Shown piece after piece: positions 48,700 to 60,325 of a stretch of 64,000 bases of DNA. The DNA comes from Akebia trifoliata (lineage: Eukaryota > Streptophyta > Magnoliopsida > Ranunculales > Lardizabalaceae). The notes under the pieces were generated by a model. That model ran no database searches. It was not told the DNA's origin and saw nothing but the letters and a program-made list of their open reading frames with translations. The DNA is taken from NCBI GenBank assembly GCA_017979445.1, contig CM030714.1, forward strand, positions 13,449,892 to 13,513,891, in the 5' to 3' direction. The position numbers and the translations under genes are program-made. The stretch's first letter is position 1. Each line of letters opens with the position of its first letter.

Positions 48700-50065
48700 C
48701 CTCACGTATGGTGTATATTTGAGTTATGCCCCTGTGTTTTTAAAACTGATGACATGCCCCCTTGACCTTAGTTTCTTTAGTAGGCTAATGCAAAATAAGT
48801 TAATTACTTGCTTCTTCACCCCCCAAAAAATTGAAAATTCTTGAATTTTATTCTCAAAATCAATCATCTCCAGCCTATTGTTTCCAACTTAACTTGACTA
48901 AACCCCCCCGATTTTCTTCACAAAACCTATCATTACTCTGAATTTTTTCACAAATTCACAAAATTCGATTAAATGTGGAATAACATATTATTTTTATCCT
49001 TCATACTAAAATTTTATTTTCTTCAATATTTGAATCTCAAACAAGATATAATTTCTAGAAATGTTGAAGGTTATTGAGTTTAGTAAGAAACCCAAAATTA
49101 TCATATGGATATTCTCCCAAAATATCCTGATCTTTTTAACGAAACTTTCAAAAATTTATTTGGATTAACTGAATTGAACTCCAAATGAATATTTATCAAA
49201 TCCGAACTTTGTTACGATGTCTTCAAACTCTTGGATAACATTTTTTACCCTAATTTTCAACCTTGAGATTAATCTACTTCAACCTTCGAATTTCTTTTCA
49301 ACGTCATTTTCACCTTTAAGATACTAATGATTTCAATCTTCCTTTAGCATTCATGGGGTTGACATGGAGGATATTGTTGAAGATGAGAGGGGACTTTGAT
49401 GTGGAAGTACTAGGAATAAGATGAGAGGATGCACTAAATTGGGTCTTAAATAAGATTATGGGAACATACTGGAGGAGTGTCTGGAGGCAATCACAAGAAG
49501 CTCTGATTGAACGAGATATTGAGGAGTGGCATCAATAGGCTTTAGCTCCAAAGTGCCGATTCCAATTGGCTCAAAGATAAAAGTAGATTGAGAGATATGA
49601 GTTCAAGATGGAAAGCTCTAATCCAAAGTTATTTGTGTGGTAGTTGTGGGTTCAAGACCAAAAGTGCTTCTATATTTTTTTCCATTTTGGATGTCTAAAG
49701 AGGGCTTCCCAGAATTATTCGTAGAATAGCCACTCTCTCACTTCTATATTTTGTCTAATTCCACTTCATTCAATGCTTACAATATAAGACTAGACTTGGA
49801 TATAAAAATTTTCTACAAAGGAATTGAGTTGAGGTTGAAAACAATGGATTGAAGATGAGGTTTAATAGATTAAAAAGTAATTTGTTGTAGAGGTTGATGA
49901 ACTTGAAGATGACTAGTTATAACTTTTTTTTTGCTTGATTGTCGAAGAAGAGTGCATTTACGTCATTTTGATTAGTTACGGTAAAAGACCAAGGTCAAAG
50001 GAGCATAGCATCAATTTGCAAACAAAGAGGTATCTCAAATATTCATCAAAATGTAGAGGGGTATG
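48700..50065. repeat. Dispersed repeat with ~70-bp inverted ends (GATGACATGCCCC family)
   Basis: The left end holds TATTTGAGTTATGCCCC, GATGACATGCCCCCTTGACC and TTTCTTTAGTAG. The right end (49975-50065) holds GGTCAAAGGAGCATAGCATC and GGTATCTCAAATATTCATC, the complementary order. The inside is low-complexity AT-rich DNA with no gene. It abuts the putative leader of the polygalacturonase gene. Confidence 0.5.
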
Positions 50066-50099
50066 TCTGAATAAACAAAAAAAAAAAAAAAAAGACAAT

Positions 50100-50764
50100 A
50101 AAAAAAGAAAGATAATAAAGCGCTCTTCGGTTCAGTCTCCAATTCATTCTCTCTCACTCTCAACTGTGAAACCTCAGAGACAAAAGCTTGTAGACAAAGC
50201 TCTGCTTTGGGACTAATTCTCAGAATTAATCTCATCTTCTTGTTGGGTTTTCCAAATTCAAGATCATTGTTTCGAAGGTGGTTTCAATTTTTAATATTTT
50301 TTTTTACACTTTTTTCCTATTTTTTATTTTATAATTCTTCACCATTAATGTCCTTCTTCCATTGGAGCTATCTTCTTGGATTATTTCTCCATCACTAGTT
50401 TCTTTTCTCCTTTTTAGGGTTTTTAAAGCAAGTCTGAGATTATTTTGGACATTTCTCTCTGGTTTTAGGGAGGTTTCTCCGCTTAATCATACCCCCTTTT
50501 AAGAATTTTTATTTCATTGTTGCAAATCATCCGCCATTAAAGGTCTTTTTGGAGTTTTCTTCTTGGAAGTTGGGAGTCTTCTCTGCTAAACTTCTAATTT
50601 CTCTTTCCAGCTACCTTAGATTCCGATTTTTTTTGTTGAAATTTGTGATTTTTAGTTGTTTTTTTGCTCTGTTTTCCACCATTAAAGCTTAATTTGAAGC
50701 ATTTCCCCTCGAATAATCTTCAGATCTGTTAATATCATTCTCAGTTTCTGCCATTAAAATAAAA
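50100..50764 (+). promoter_or_regulatory. Putative promoter / 5' leader of the polygalacturonase-like gene
   Basis: A pyrimidine-rich stretch typical of plant leaders (CATTCTCTCTCACTCTC at about 50144) followed by T-rich DNA. The phrase CCATTAA recurs at about 50341, 50531, 50683 and 50751, each in a similar context, suggesting degenerate internal repetition. TTTTTAGGGTTTTTAAAG at about 50413 resembles a telo-box. The transcription start is not determinable, and a leader intron is possible. Confidence 0.35.
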
Positions 50765-53700
50765 ATGCTTCGATCTCTTCTCTCGTTTGTTCTCTACTTC
50801 TTGGCCATGGCGGCTTACCTGCAAAACTGGTTAGTCCTTGGTGAAGTGGTAACGTGCGCCGGGACGGTACCAATGACGTATCGAAACGACGTTATATCCA
50901 TAACGGATTTCGGAGGTGTCGGTGATGGTCGTACATTAAACACTAAAGCGTTTCGGGAAGCGATATATCGGATTGAACATCTGAGAAGGAGAGGCGGAAC
51001 GCTTCTTTATATACCTCCAGGAATTTTTCTTACAGAGAGTTTTAATCTCACAAGCCGTATGACTCTGTATTTGGCTAAAGGAGCCACCATTAGAGCTACT
51101 CAGGTTCTCTCTCTCAACTCATCAAACGGTCTGGATACATGCCCCAAGACCTCAGTCTTCTGTTACATACTAATATTGAATGACCTAAATGCCCTCTTCT
51201 TCAAGATCTAGCGAAAAAACCCTTGATTTTTCTCGGGTAAAATGATACAAGCACTAATGCATCAGATCCCATCAGAACCATATAATTAATAGATTGTAAT
51301 ATTAACATGGGTGGTCTTTTTGTTGCATCTCTTCCTTTGGGCTTAGATCCATAGCTCAATTGGATGACAAATTGCAATGCAACTTTGAGGTCGTGGGTTT
51401 AAGTCCAGCTTATACTTGATGTCTCTCTCAAATTCGTCCATCTTCGGCTTCTTGGTTTTCTAACCAAAATTTCATCATTTTGTATTTTTTCAAAAATCGT
51501 ATCTTGCCTTGACATTTGAAGTAGATTATGAAGATGAAAAATCAAGGGTTTTTGACTGCAGGATGAAGACAAGGGCATTCAGGTCATTTATTTATTTATT
51601 AATCTATCACAGAAGACGGGGCTCATCAAGAGGGGCATGTTTTTAGTTTGAACCCTTGAAGAGTTTGATTATAGGTAGGTGTCATCATACTCATAGATCT
51701 GTGTTATTTAATAGACGTGTCCTACAATGTAACTAGAAAGTAGATGCTTATGGTAAGTGGGTCTCATCCATTGATGATCACATGGCTAACTAGCTAAGCA
51801 TAATTGATTGGACTGAACTTTTGAGGATTAGAGATCTTCATGATGGGTCCATTGGTTTATTGTTGGCTTCTTCTTGCTCGTGCACCGGAGAAAACCATAA
51901 TGGTGTCATGAGTCATGACACCGGAACATTGAATTACTCCGATTGGTAATTTATAGCTGTTTAATTTGGATATTTTCCTTATCAAAGGTGGGCCCCATGA
52001 GTAATTCAAACCCCATTATGAAAAATGCTAAAAAACCTAGAAATAGATGAAAAATGTACAAAGCCAATTAGGGTTGTCAATGGATCAGACCAGCCAGACC
52101 TAAAATTTGATTTTATAACTTTGGATTTGGATTGAGGATTTGGGTTTCGATAAGGATCTGCTTCGGCAACCATCGGATTGGTTCTAGATCAACCATGCCC
52201 CGATCTTATAGGGCCCTAATTTGAGAAATGTGAGAAGTTATATTATATATTTTGTTAAATAAATGATGCTTATTTATATATTTTTTAATATCAAGTTGAA
52301 TTTGATCCGATCCAACTGTTATCAGATTGGACTTGGATTATCATATTGAATCCAATAAAATATTTGATCAGGCCATCTGATTCTTTATTGGATTGTTTCT
52401 GGGTCTGATCCTGACTGGATCTATTGATAGCCCTCCCTAGCTAGAATGACCAGTTAGACTATTTTTGTTCTCAAGGTCCACCATAGGGTAGGCCTAATAT
52501 TGATAGGTCAGTGGGCTCAAAAGAGTTTGCATGTCAATTGTTGGGCCCATTGAATCAATTTTTGTTGCAATGTACTTAATGTTGTTTAGAGAAAAAAAAA
52601 ACTATGCTTATTGGATTATCCTGATCACCTAGCAAAAGCAAACCTGATTAATAAATTAATTCAAAACTTGTGTGGTTACTGTTTGCAATTTCTTGTTGCT
52701 GTGACATACTACATTTGTACCACTTATGGTTGCAACTGTGGATAGGTGGGAGTGGGATTGCAAAACCAACTCCTTTATGTTTATTAGTACCATGTGTCTC
52801 ATTAATTAACGGTCTTAGTAGGGGCAAATTGTTTCTTTTGGAATTGATAAAATTGTCCTTTACACTCAATAATCAACACCTTTGTATTGTGGGTCCTCAA
52901 TGGGGCATCTGTTGAAGTCAAAACTGGACCAGTAACAATAATTTACATGATATCAAGATATTATACAATTCGAATATCTAAAGAGCATTGGACCTTGTGG
53001 ATATCAAGAATTTCGTACCAGAATGTAAATGGCTGGTTGCACAATGCACCACTGATGGTACCACCTTTTTGGTTAAGAAGTAAAGAGAAAATTAAATGGA
53101 TGCAAAAAGGTTTGATAACATCTTGAGATTGTATTTGTTTTTATCTTATTTTCTATGGAAAAATCAAGTTATCATCCATTTATTCCATGATGCCAAGACC
53201 ACCAGATACTATGGCCGGTTATTAACTTAAAGAAACCCGATACAGTTTTTATTTTGAGCAAATCAGTAGAATTTCTGCTGTTCATCCACTCAATTCCATC
53301 TTAACGAAGGAATGATGTTAAAAGATTTTTCGGTAATTTGATTTTTTGTTTTAATCAGTAGTTTTGTTTGAGATTGTTTGGATTCTAAGGTGTTATACTT
53401 GCATCCTAAGGTGACCAAACTTTTGACTAGGTTTGACCGACCTAGTTAAGCAACACTGAGATTCAAGCCCATCCCCATTGTAATATTCTTTGATTCTCAA
53501 ATCATGATAACTACCGTAAAACTGGTGGATTTCTTTTCTTCTCTTTATCGTGTTTTTGTGCATTTAACCTTCTTTGTTTGATGTGTAGGACACATTGACC
53601 TGGCCCTTAATTGATCCTTTACCTTCTTATGGAAGAGGAAGAGAGCTACCTGGTGGGAGGTATATGAGTTTTATCCACGGAGATGGACTACACGATGTTA

Positions 53701-56700
53701 TAATCACAGGTGGTTTCTAACTCCTTTGTCTTCCAATCTTTTTAGTTGCCTTACCACACATGGCAAATTTAAATCCAGATTAAGTAGCTTAGTTCGTATC
53801 ACATATTGGTCAGTAGAATATCACATATTAGGGAGGCTATTTCCGTCATTTTGTTATTGCTTGCATTTGTGTGATGGACATTTCTATGATGGTGCTTGTG
53901 TGTGATCGAAACAACATATAATGCTATTTGTAGGCTGTTTTGTTTAACATTCCATACGCATTCACAGGTGAGAACGGGACTATTGATGGCCAGGGTGATG
54001 TCTGGTGGAACATGTGGAGGCAGAGATCCCTCCACTTCACAAGGCCGAATCTCATTGAGTTTATTAATTCCAAAAACATAATCATTTCCAATGTGATCTT
54101 TCAGAACTCTCCCTTCTGGAATATTCACCCTGTTTATTGCAGGTAATGCTTGAATCTAACATTTTTTTATACATTAAAAATACCAAAACTAGCATTTTAT
54201 TTTGAGGTAAAATGTATCCTGATAATTTCTTCTAGAAGATTCTGGTAAATTTTAGATTCTCACTTGTCAGTAACTATTGACATTTTTGCCGTATGTTGAA
54301 AAATCCAGGATTGAAATATTATCTAATGCCGGCCAAAGTAATGAAAAAGGGCAGGGATGTATTATTAATTTGTGCTAATAGTTTTATCTACTTTGCAGCA
54401 ATGTTGTAATTCGATATGTGACCATTTTGGCTCCTCCTGATTCACCCAATACAGATGGTATTGATCCAGGTAAATACTATTTAATGATTCCATGAAATAT
54501 AGCAAATAGTAACTCCTATGCAAAGATGTGTCTGTGAAGATCTTCTTGGCCAGCAAACAAGATGCTCACCAATCCATCTGTGCATCAATCATAGATGGGC
54601 TGCATCTTGGGTGGCATGGAACGAAAATTGCACGGCTTAACCGTCTTCGTTTTCCTAGTAATTGCTGGCTTTTTGATGATCAATAAAATTGTGCAGTGGT
54701 CAGAAGATCGAATGGTTATGATTAATTAGTACAATTTTTGGGCTATGGTTCACTCAAGTTGTCCTATTAATGAGAAAGAATGTAGATTTTGCTGGCTTTT
54801 TGATGATCAATAAAATTGTGCAGTGGTCAGAAGATCGAATAGTTCTGATTAATTAGTACAATTTTTGGGCTATGGTCCACTCAAATTGTCCTATTAATGA
54901 GAAAGAATGCAGATTTTGTTGGGCATGTTCACTATGTGGGAGTAGCAGCTTTACAGAAACATTTTGTTTAGAGAGTTTCTATTGCCTAACCAAATGTTTT
55001 TATGACACCAAATCATAAAATTAGAGTGATTCTATTACCACATCATCTTTTACTTAGAGCACACCAATTCGCATGATATTTATAAGGAATTAGCACACTC
55101 TTGGGGTGCTCTTAGTAAACGTTGGTGTGGCAATAAAAGCTCTCTAAAATTATCACCCCCAAATAAGGATATATATATATATGGGTCAGGTTCAAGGGCC
55201 ATGTGAGAAAACATGTAAGAAAACTTTCGTTTTTCAAAATAAGGGTTAGAGGTTTTGGATTGAGCTGATTTTTTGCAAGGATGGTCACTATGATGAGAAG
55301 ATCATCCTCACAAAAAATCAGCTCAATCAGAAACCTCTAAATCCATCAAAAGTGATTTACAAATTAGTGATAAAAATTAGTAAAAAATCGACGGTCCACA
55401 TTCTAAATCACTTTTAATGGGGTTAGAAGTTTCAGATTGGGCTGATTTTTTTTTTTTTGAATGATCTTCCCATCATAGAGATCATCCTCACAAAAAATCA
55501 GCTCAATCCAAAATTTCTAACCCATATTTTAAAATTATATTAACCGTCGAAAGTTTTCTTATATGTTTTCTCATATGGCCCTTGAACCTGACCCATATAT
55601 ATATATATATATGTATGTATCCACACCAAAATGGATTTTGAAACTTGAAGGGGAAAACGAAAAAAAAGAAAAAGAAAGAAAGGAGCTTCTCTGATGGTAA
55701 TTTGACATGGTGGTTGTGCATATTAAAAGAGTCGCGATAAACTGACTCGAAAAAAAAAACCACTCAAAATTCACTTGCCGACGTGGCATGTGCTCAGAAC
55801 CATAGATCTTTTCTTTGCGATACACAAGCAAAAAAGATCTATGGTACCATACACACATCCACGTCAGCAAGTGAATTTCGAGTTGCTTTATTCGAGTCGG
55901 TTTTATCTTTAGTCGTATTAAAAAACATAAGCTTCCTTTTGTTTTATGGTTGGAATTTTATAAAAAAGAAACGTTGGTGTGGCAGTATAAGCTCTCTTTA
56001 TTTTTATGGCATTATTTCTAAAAATTGAATTAGAATAAACATGCACAACTTGAAATATGCATATTCATGATCAACTGATTGCAGATTCCAGCTCTCACGT
56101 CTGCATAGAAGACTGCTATATCGCAACAGGGGATGATCTGGTTGCTGTGAAGAGTGGATGGGATGAATATGGCATCAATTATGGCCGCAAAAGCTCCGAC
56201 ATCACGATCAGGAGAGTAACCGGGTCATCTCCTTTTGCAGGAATTGCAATTGGCAGTGAAACCTCTGGTGGTGTAGAGAACGTCTTAGCTGAGCACATAA
56301 ACCTCTTCAACATGGGCATTGGAATCCATTTGAAGACAAACATTGGTAGGGGAGGTTTAATAAGAAATATTACATTTTCAAATGTGTACATGGAAAATAC
56401 TCGGAAAGGAATACGGATTGCTGGGGATGTTGGAGACCACCCGGATGACAAATTTGATCCGAATGCTCTACCTGTCGTTAAGGGTGTTATAATTCGGAAT
56501 GTGTGGGGCGAGAAGGTTCAGCAACCGGGGTCGATACAAGGGCTGAAGAACTCACCTTTTACGGGGATTTGTCTCTCCAATATTAAGCTTCACGGTGTGG
56601 CCGGACCAGTAACATCTTCTCCATGGAAGTGTTCTGATGTTAGTGGTACTGCTCTTGAAGTGAACCCATGGCCATGCTCAGAATTGACAAGCTCTAATGG

Positions 56701-56728
56701 GTCTGGTTCTTGTTCTGTTTCTTTTTAA
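50765..56728 (+). CDS. Polygalacturonase-like protein, glycoside hydrolase family 28 (5 exons)
   Basis: Secreted, cell-wall-directed protein of the pectin-degrading GH28 family. Exons: 50765-51103, 53589-53709, 53968-54142, 54399-54469, 56085-56728. All introns are GT-AG and in phase, giving 449 residues, a normal length. An N-terminal hydrophobic stretch (about 1-30) looks like a signal peptide; an in-frame alternative ATG lies at codon 15 in a good context. Domain signatures: ITDFGGVGDG near the start, NTDG with D231, and TGDD with D252 and D253 (the three conserved aspartates). The usual GHG histidine is replaced: the site reads SPFAGIAIGS with A287 in place of His. The RIK site reads HLK (317-319). 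These changes match a distinct plant clade of polygalacturonase-like proteins of uncertain activity. Introns 1 (2.5 kb) and 4 (1.6 kb) are full of MITEs. Confidence 0.93.
51139..51639. repeat. Dispersed repeat with inverted ends inside polygalacturonase intron 1
   Basis: The left end ATGCCCCAAGACC...CTTCTGT and right end ACAGAAGACGG...AGAGGGGCAT are complementary, as are the inner blocks TGACCTAAATGCCCTC and its partner near 51570. A tRNA-like SINE lies within. Starts only about 35 nt after the exon 1 donor. Confidence 0.55.
51345..51418 (+). mobile_element. tRNA-like SINE-type fragment
   Basis: CCATAGCTCAATTGGATGAC (A-box-like TAGCTCAATTGG) is followed by TCGTGGGTTTAAGTCC (B-box-like) and AGCTTAT. 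Same family as 29291 and 39216. Target duplications are not clear here. Confidence 0.5.
52069..52439. mobile_element. Degenerate hAT-like element in polygalacturonase intron 1
   Basis: TAGGGTTGTCAATGGATC at the left and GGATCTATTGATAGCCCT at the right form an inverted repeat of the type seen in the hAT-like elements of this window. The inside carries GATCCGATCCAA-type motifs. No matching 8-bp flanks were found, so it is old or imperfectly bounded. Confidence 0.45.
54661..54915 (+). repeat. 127-bp tandem duplication in polygalacturonase intron 4
   Basis: TGCTGGCTTTTTGATGATC occurs at 54663 and 54790. The two 127-bp units differ at only a handful of positions (for example GGTTATG versus AGTTCTG), so the duplication is fairly recent. 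No coding function. Confidence 0.85.
54971..55146. mobile_element. MITE, GAGAGCTTTTATTGCCACACC family (copy 3)
   Basis: Left GAGAGTTTCTATTGCCTAACC; right GGTGTGGCAATAAAAGCTCTC. It sits in intron 4 and is longer than its relatives (about 176 bp). Confidence 0.65.
55183..55594. mobile_element. Double-hairpin foldback MITE, second copy
   Basis: The outer ends GGGTCAGGTTCAAGGGCC and GGCCCTTGAACCTGACCC are exact complements. Inside are two hairpins with arms GGTTAGAGGTTTTGGATTGA / TCAATCAGAAACCTCTAA and GGGGTTAGAAGTTTCAG / CAAAATTTCTAACCC, the same design as 3244-3601. The flanks are (AT)n on both sides, so the target duplication is 9 or more bp of ATATATATA. It lies in intron 4 of the polygalacturonase gene. 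Confidence 0.8.
55723..55921. mobile_element. Hairpin MITE in polygalacturonase intron 4
   Basis: The arms include AAATTCACTTGCCGACGTGG with its partner CCACGTCAGCAAGTGAATTT, and the inner ACCATAGATCTTTT with AAAAGATCTATGGT. The outermost part (TTAAAAGAGTCGCG) pairs loosely with the right end (GTCGTATTAA). About 199 bp, no coding capacity. A related half-copy appears at about 59440-59500. Confidence 0.7.
55968..55998. mobile_element. MITE right-end remnant (GAGAGCTTTTATTGCCACACC family)
   Basis: ACGTTGGTGTGGCAGTATAA followed by GCTCTCTTT matches the right terminus of the family. No left partner is adjacent, so it is truncated. Confidence 0.4.
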
Positions 56729-57045
56729 GGTTTGTTGTGTATTCTTTTGAACCATGTTCATGGTGTGATAAACAGTTTGAAATTCTCTTATAATTTTTAT
56801 TTTTTAATTATTAATTATTACGTCACAAGTCTGCCCCAAAAAATTTCTTATCTATTGCAGTCCGATTAGAGATGGATCAGGACCATTACATATAAGGTAA
56901 CAGATCTCAAGCCCAACTGAGTTTGATCAGAAGATCACAACCTCAACTCTTTCTCCATTTTAGAAAAAGCATATAGATAAAAATGGTTTTTGGTATTTTA
57001 TTCATCGTTTGTGGAGCAATTGATTTATGGGGAAATTATTAAAAC

Positions 57046-58355
57046 AAATTAATTTGCAAAAAGAATCGAATTTTTTAAAAATTATCGGTGGAAATCTTTT
57101 TTTGGTTGTTTAACAGCTAAAAATAATTTTCTCTCCTCTTGTGCATTTTTAGTAGGGGTGCACATGGTTCGGATTTTGGCAAAATTAGAATCGAACCAAA
57201 TATGATCGGTTTTACAAATTTGGAACTGAACCAATCTAAACCAACCTTGGTTCGGATTGGTTTGGATCGGTTCTCGGTTCTCATATTTTCAAAATAGAAA
57301 AACTAGTATTTTTTCTTTTAAAAGAGGAATCCTTTGGATCAAATAATAAATAATGCCTATTTTAAAAATGAAAATGATTTTATGATTAAATTTTGACTGA
57401 AATCTATATAAATTAAAAATTAGAGGAAGTTTAATGAGACTAAAAAAAAAAAATTTACAATTTTAAAATTAGTATTTTTGATGGTTAGTGAGAAAACTAA
57501 TCCATAAATGGTATATTAATGAATCCAAGTCTATATTTCATCTAATAAACATAGCATAAAGGTTCTCATAAAAAAAAAATAAGGAATCAAATTCTTTGCA
57601 AATGTTTTTCCATAAATGAGTTAATTCATTTGAGAGTTGAAAGAGAAATTTGTGTATATTTTTTATGAGTTTTTGTTAGAAAAAAAATAGGGAGATAAAG
57701 TTGAAGACTTTGATGAGTTACTTCTTCGTTATATATATTATAATAGATACTTTGGATTAGTTCGGTTCTCGGATTGGTTCAGTTTTATTATACCCCTAAT
57801 CCGAAATCGAACCAAATCAATCGGATTTTTCTATATACAATCCGTACCCGAACCAAACCATGCTCAATCCGAACCAATCCAATCCAAAATGCTTCGGATT
57901 GGTTCGGTTCTCGGATTACCCAATCCAATGTGCACCCCTAATTTTTAGTAATAAAAAATTGGAGAGAAAATTTCGATCCTTAAAGGATCGAAATTTTCTC
58001 TCTCCAATCAAAATTAATATCTCACAATCATGATTTTAATCTTGATCACGATCACAATCTTGATCAATATTAAGATCACGTTGGTTAAGATCAAGATCTT
58101 GATCACGATCAAAATTAAGATGTAATTAAGATCTTGATCAAGATTGTGATCGTGTTCAATATCTTGATCATGATCATGATCAAGATTAAGATCGTGAAAT
58201 ATTGATCTTGACTGGAGAGAAAATTGAAGAGAGAATTTTTTATTACTAAAAATGCACAAGAGGAGAGAGAAAATTATTTTCGGCTGTTAAACGGTCAAAA
58301 AAGGTTTCCATCGATAATTTTTTAAAAATTCGATTCTTTTTGCAAATTAAATTTT
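57046..58355. mobile_element. Large foldback element interrupted by a hAT-like element
   Basis: The left arm (57046-57152, beginning AATTAATTTGCAAAAAGAAT) is repeated in inverse at about 58245-58355. Both arms share TTATCG-TGGAAA and CTCCTCTTGTGCATTTTTAG. Without the nested element at 57153-57940 it is about 514 bp. The centre (57961-58215) is packed with palindromes: TTTCGATCCTTAAAGGATCG and many GATCAAGATC / GATCATGATC units. No transposase. The frame at 58014-58259 reads Ile/Asp-repeat peptide from these repeats and is not a gene. Confidence 0.75.
57153..57940. mobile_element. hAT-like element with perfect 8-bp target duplication
   Basis: Opens TAGGGGTGCACATGG and closes CCAATGTGCACCCCTA. 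ATTTTTAG stands at 57145-57152 and at 57941-57948. The uninterrupted site (ATTTTTAGTAATAAAA) is preserved in the other arm of the host foldback, confirming the insertion. The interior near the ends repeats GGATTGGTTCGGTTC-type motifs on both strands. No transposase. Confidence 0.88.
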
Positions 58356-59647
58356 TTTTTTAGATTTTGATCACACTTCTACATAGTTGTTAGATTTTGA
58401 TCACTTTTTTTTTTGTCCGAATTTGAATTTTCACATGCATCGATAATCAATCTCTTAAGATTTTGCCATTAATCAAGTACAACTTTTATCCAGTCAAGAT
58501 AAATATCATATCCAACTATAATTTTTTGGGGTTCAATTTATCATTTTCCTCTTCACCCACTCTATATTTACTATATTTCCTCCCTTAACTCATTTTAAAA
58601 TTTATATCTTTTATCCCTTAATCTCAATTTATTTTTAACAATACTCCTAATTTTTATTTTATTTTTACTTTTATCCTCTTAATCTTAAAGAAGATGCTTG
58701 TGTCATATAGGCACAACTCAATGGATCTCTAGCCCCCGTCTTCGGAATAGAATCGGCCGCCTCTTTGGCCTATTAGCTCGATCTATTCCTACTTCTATGA
58801 AGGAGGGTCAATGTAATTTAGGCATGACCAACCCGAACTTATTGACCCTTACTTTTTCATAAAGACAGGAGAAGGTCGGTGAAGTGCTTGAATGCAAGAT
58901 GACCGAACTATCACTTGCGAAAGTCGATCATCTACTTGATTTTTTTTTTTTTTAAATATTTGTTGACCCACCCTAATCTCAATCCCATCCGGCACGGCCA
59001 ACTCTAGTCTGTTTATAAGTAAAGAATAATTCAAGGGCCATTAAATTATGAATAAATCTCATAAGTAACAAAATCACACCCTAAGTGTATAGATGTTGGA
59101 GTCACAAAATCTCATTTTAGATGGTGTGATCTTATAACAAAATCATCTTATAAGGTTTATTCATATATTATAATGTGTACCGTGGTCAAATAATTCGGAT
59201 CGGGTGAATATTATCCGACTAATTTCCAGCTCGGAGGCTGTCAACATCTAAATTGACCCTTAAGAGTTAAGACTGTGAGGGTAGTGAATGCACACAAACA
59301 TAGTGCATGTGATGACTGTATTATGTGACCAAACATGTCAGCCTTTTCTACGGGACTTTGTTGAAAAATAGATCCATTTCATATGACCCCCTTAAAACTA
59401 CAATAATGATGAATGCACACGATAAATCATATGCGGTTCATATGCGTCTGATGTGGCAAGGGCACAGAATCGTAGATCTTTCCCATGTGTATCCCGAAGG
59501 AAAAGATTTTATGATTTTGTACTCTTACCACGTCAATCATGTACAGACTACAGACTACACTACGTATGATTTACTGTATCCATTCATCATGTCGCTTAAA
59601 ACGTACTTACTGCCTTTTAACCTTATTAACCCGTTAAAGTGGTAGAA
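58356..59647. other. Gene-free intergenic DNA
   Basis: A TC-rich, T-rich stretch (58540-58690) resembles in complement the TTAGAGGGGTATTATT repeat at 46530-46870. The 106-residue frame at 59325-59645 overlaps sequence related to the hairpin MITE at 55723 (TGATGTGGCAAGGGCACAGA and GATCTTTCCCATGTG) and is not credited. No other gene was recognised. Confidence 0.4.
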
Positions 59648-59775
59648 AAGAGCTTCTATTGCCACACCAATACTTACTAATGGCACCCCAGACGTGTGGT
59701 ACTACTAATTCTTTGGTGATTTACATATGAATTGAGGTGGCATTAGCAAAAGTTGGCATGGCAATAAAATCTTCC
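59648..59775. mobile_element. MITE, GAGAGCTTTTATTGCCACACC family (copy 4)
   Basis: Left AAGAGCTTCTATTGCCACACC; right GTTGGCATGGCAATAAAATC. It has the family's inner inverted block GCATTAGCAAAAGTTGG. Confidence 0.65.
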
Positions 59776-59915
59776 TATATCAAATCATATTGAGATATTT
59801 CTTCTCATCACTCAGAATCAAAACATATTCTTCTAATGACCATACTCGGAATTGAAGTATGGTGCCCCCATCAGTTTCCTCCAGAAATCATACATAACTT
59901 CGCTGTATCAAAGAT

Positions 59916-60032
59916 GAGAGTTTCTATTAACACATCAACTTATAACACACCAATCTGTATGTACACAACCATTCAATTTCAAAAAGATTGGTGTGTTGAA
60001 ATTAAAATTTAGTGTGCCAATTGAATATATCT
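59916..60032. mobile_element. MITE, GAGAGCTTTTATTGCCACACC family (copy 5, diverged)
   Basis: Left GAGAGTTTCTATTAACACATC; right TAGTGTGCCAATTGAATATA. The match is weaker, but the nested pattern ACACACCAATC...GATTGGTGTGTT is retained. Confidence 0.5.
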
Positions 60033-60325
60033 TAATAAAAAACTAAGAATGCTGCAAAGTTTTGCAGTAGTCATGCGTGCAAAAGCTATAAATTTGTAAT
60101 GTAATTTTTCATATACTAGTATTTCACAATGTTTTGCAATATTTTTCCTTCATTTCTTATAATAAAGGCTTTTATATTAAAAAAGGGTCCCTTAGTGTAA
60201 CTATCTTAGTTCATAAAAATAAGCAATATTAAGCCCATGGGTTCAGTTCAATGTGGGCCTCTTAATTAAGCACAATCACAACCCAAGGAATGATGGCCCA
60301 TTTACACTCCTTAAATAGTAAAATA

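Noticed and set aside
58014..58259. 81-residue frame rich in Asp-His and Ile-Leu-Val repeats
   Set aside because: It is produced by the GATCAAGATC palindromic repeats.
59325..59645. 106-residue plus-strand frame
   Set aside because: It overlaps sequence related to the hairpin MITE at 55723-55921 and matches no protein family I recognise.
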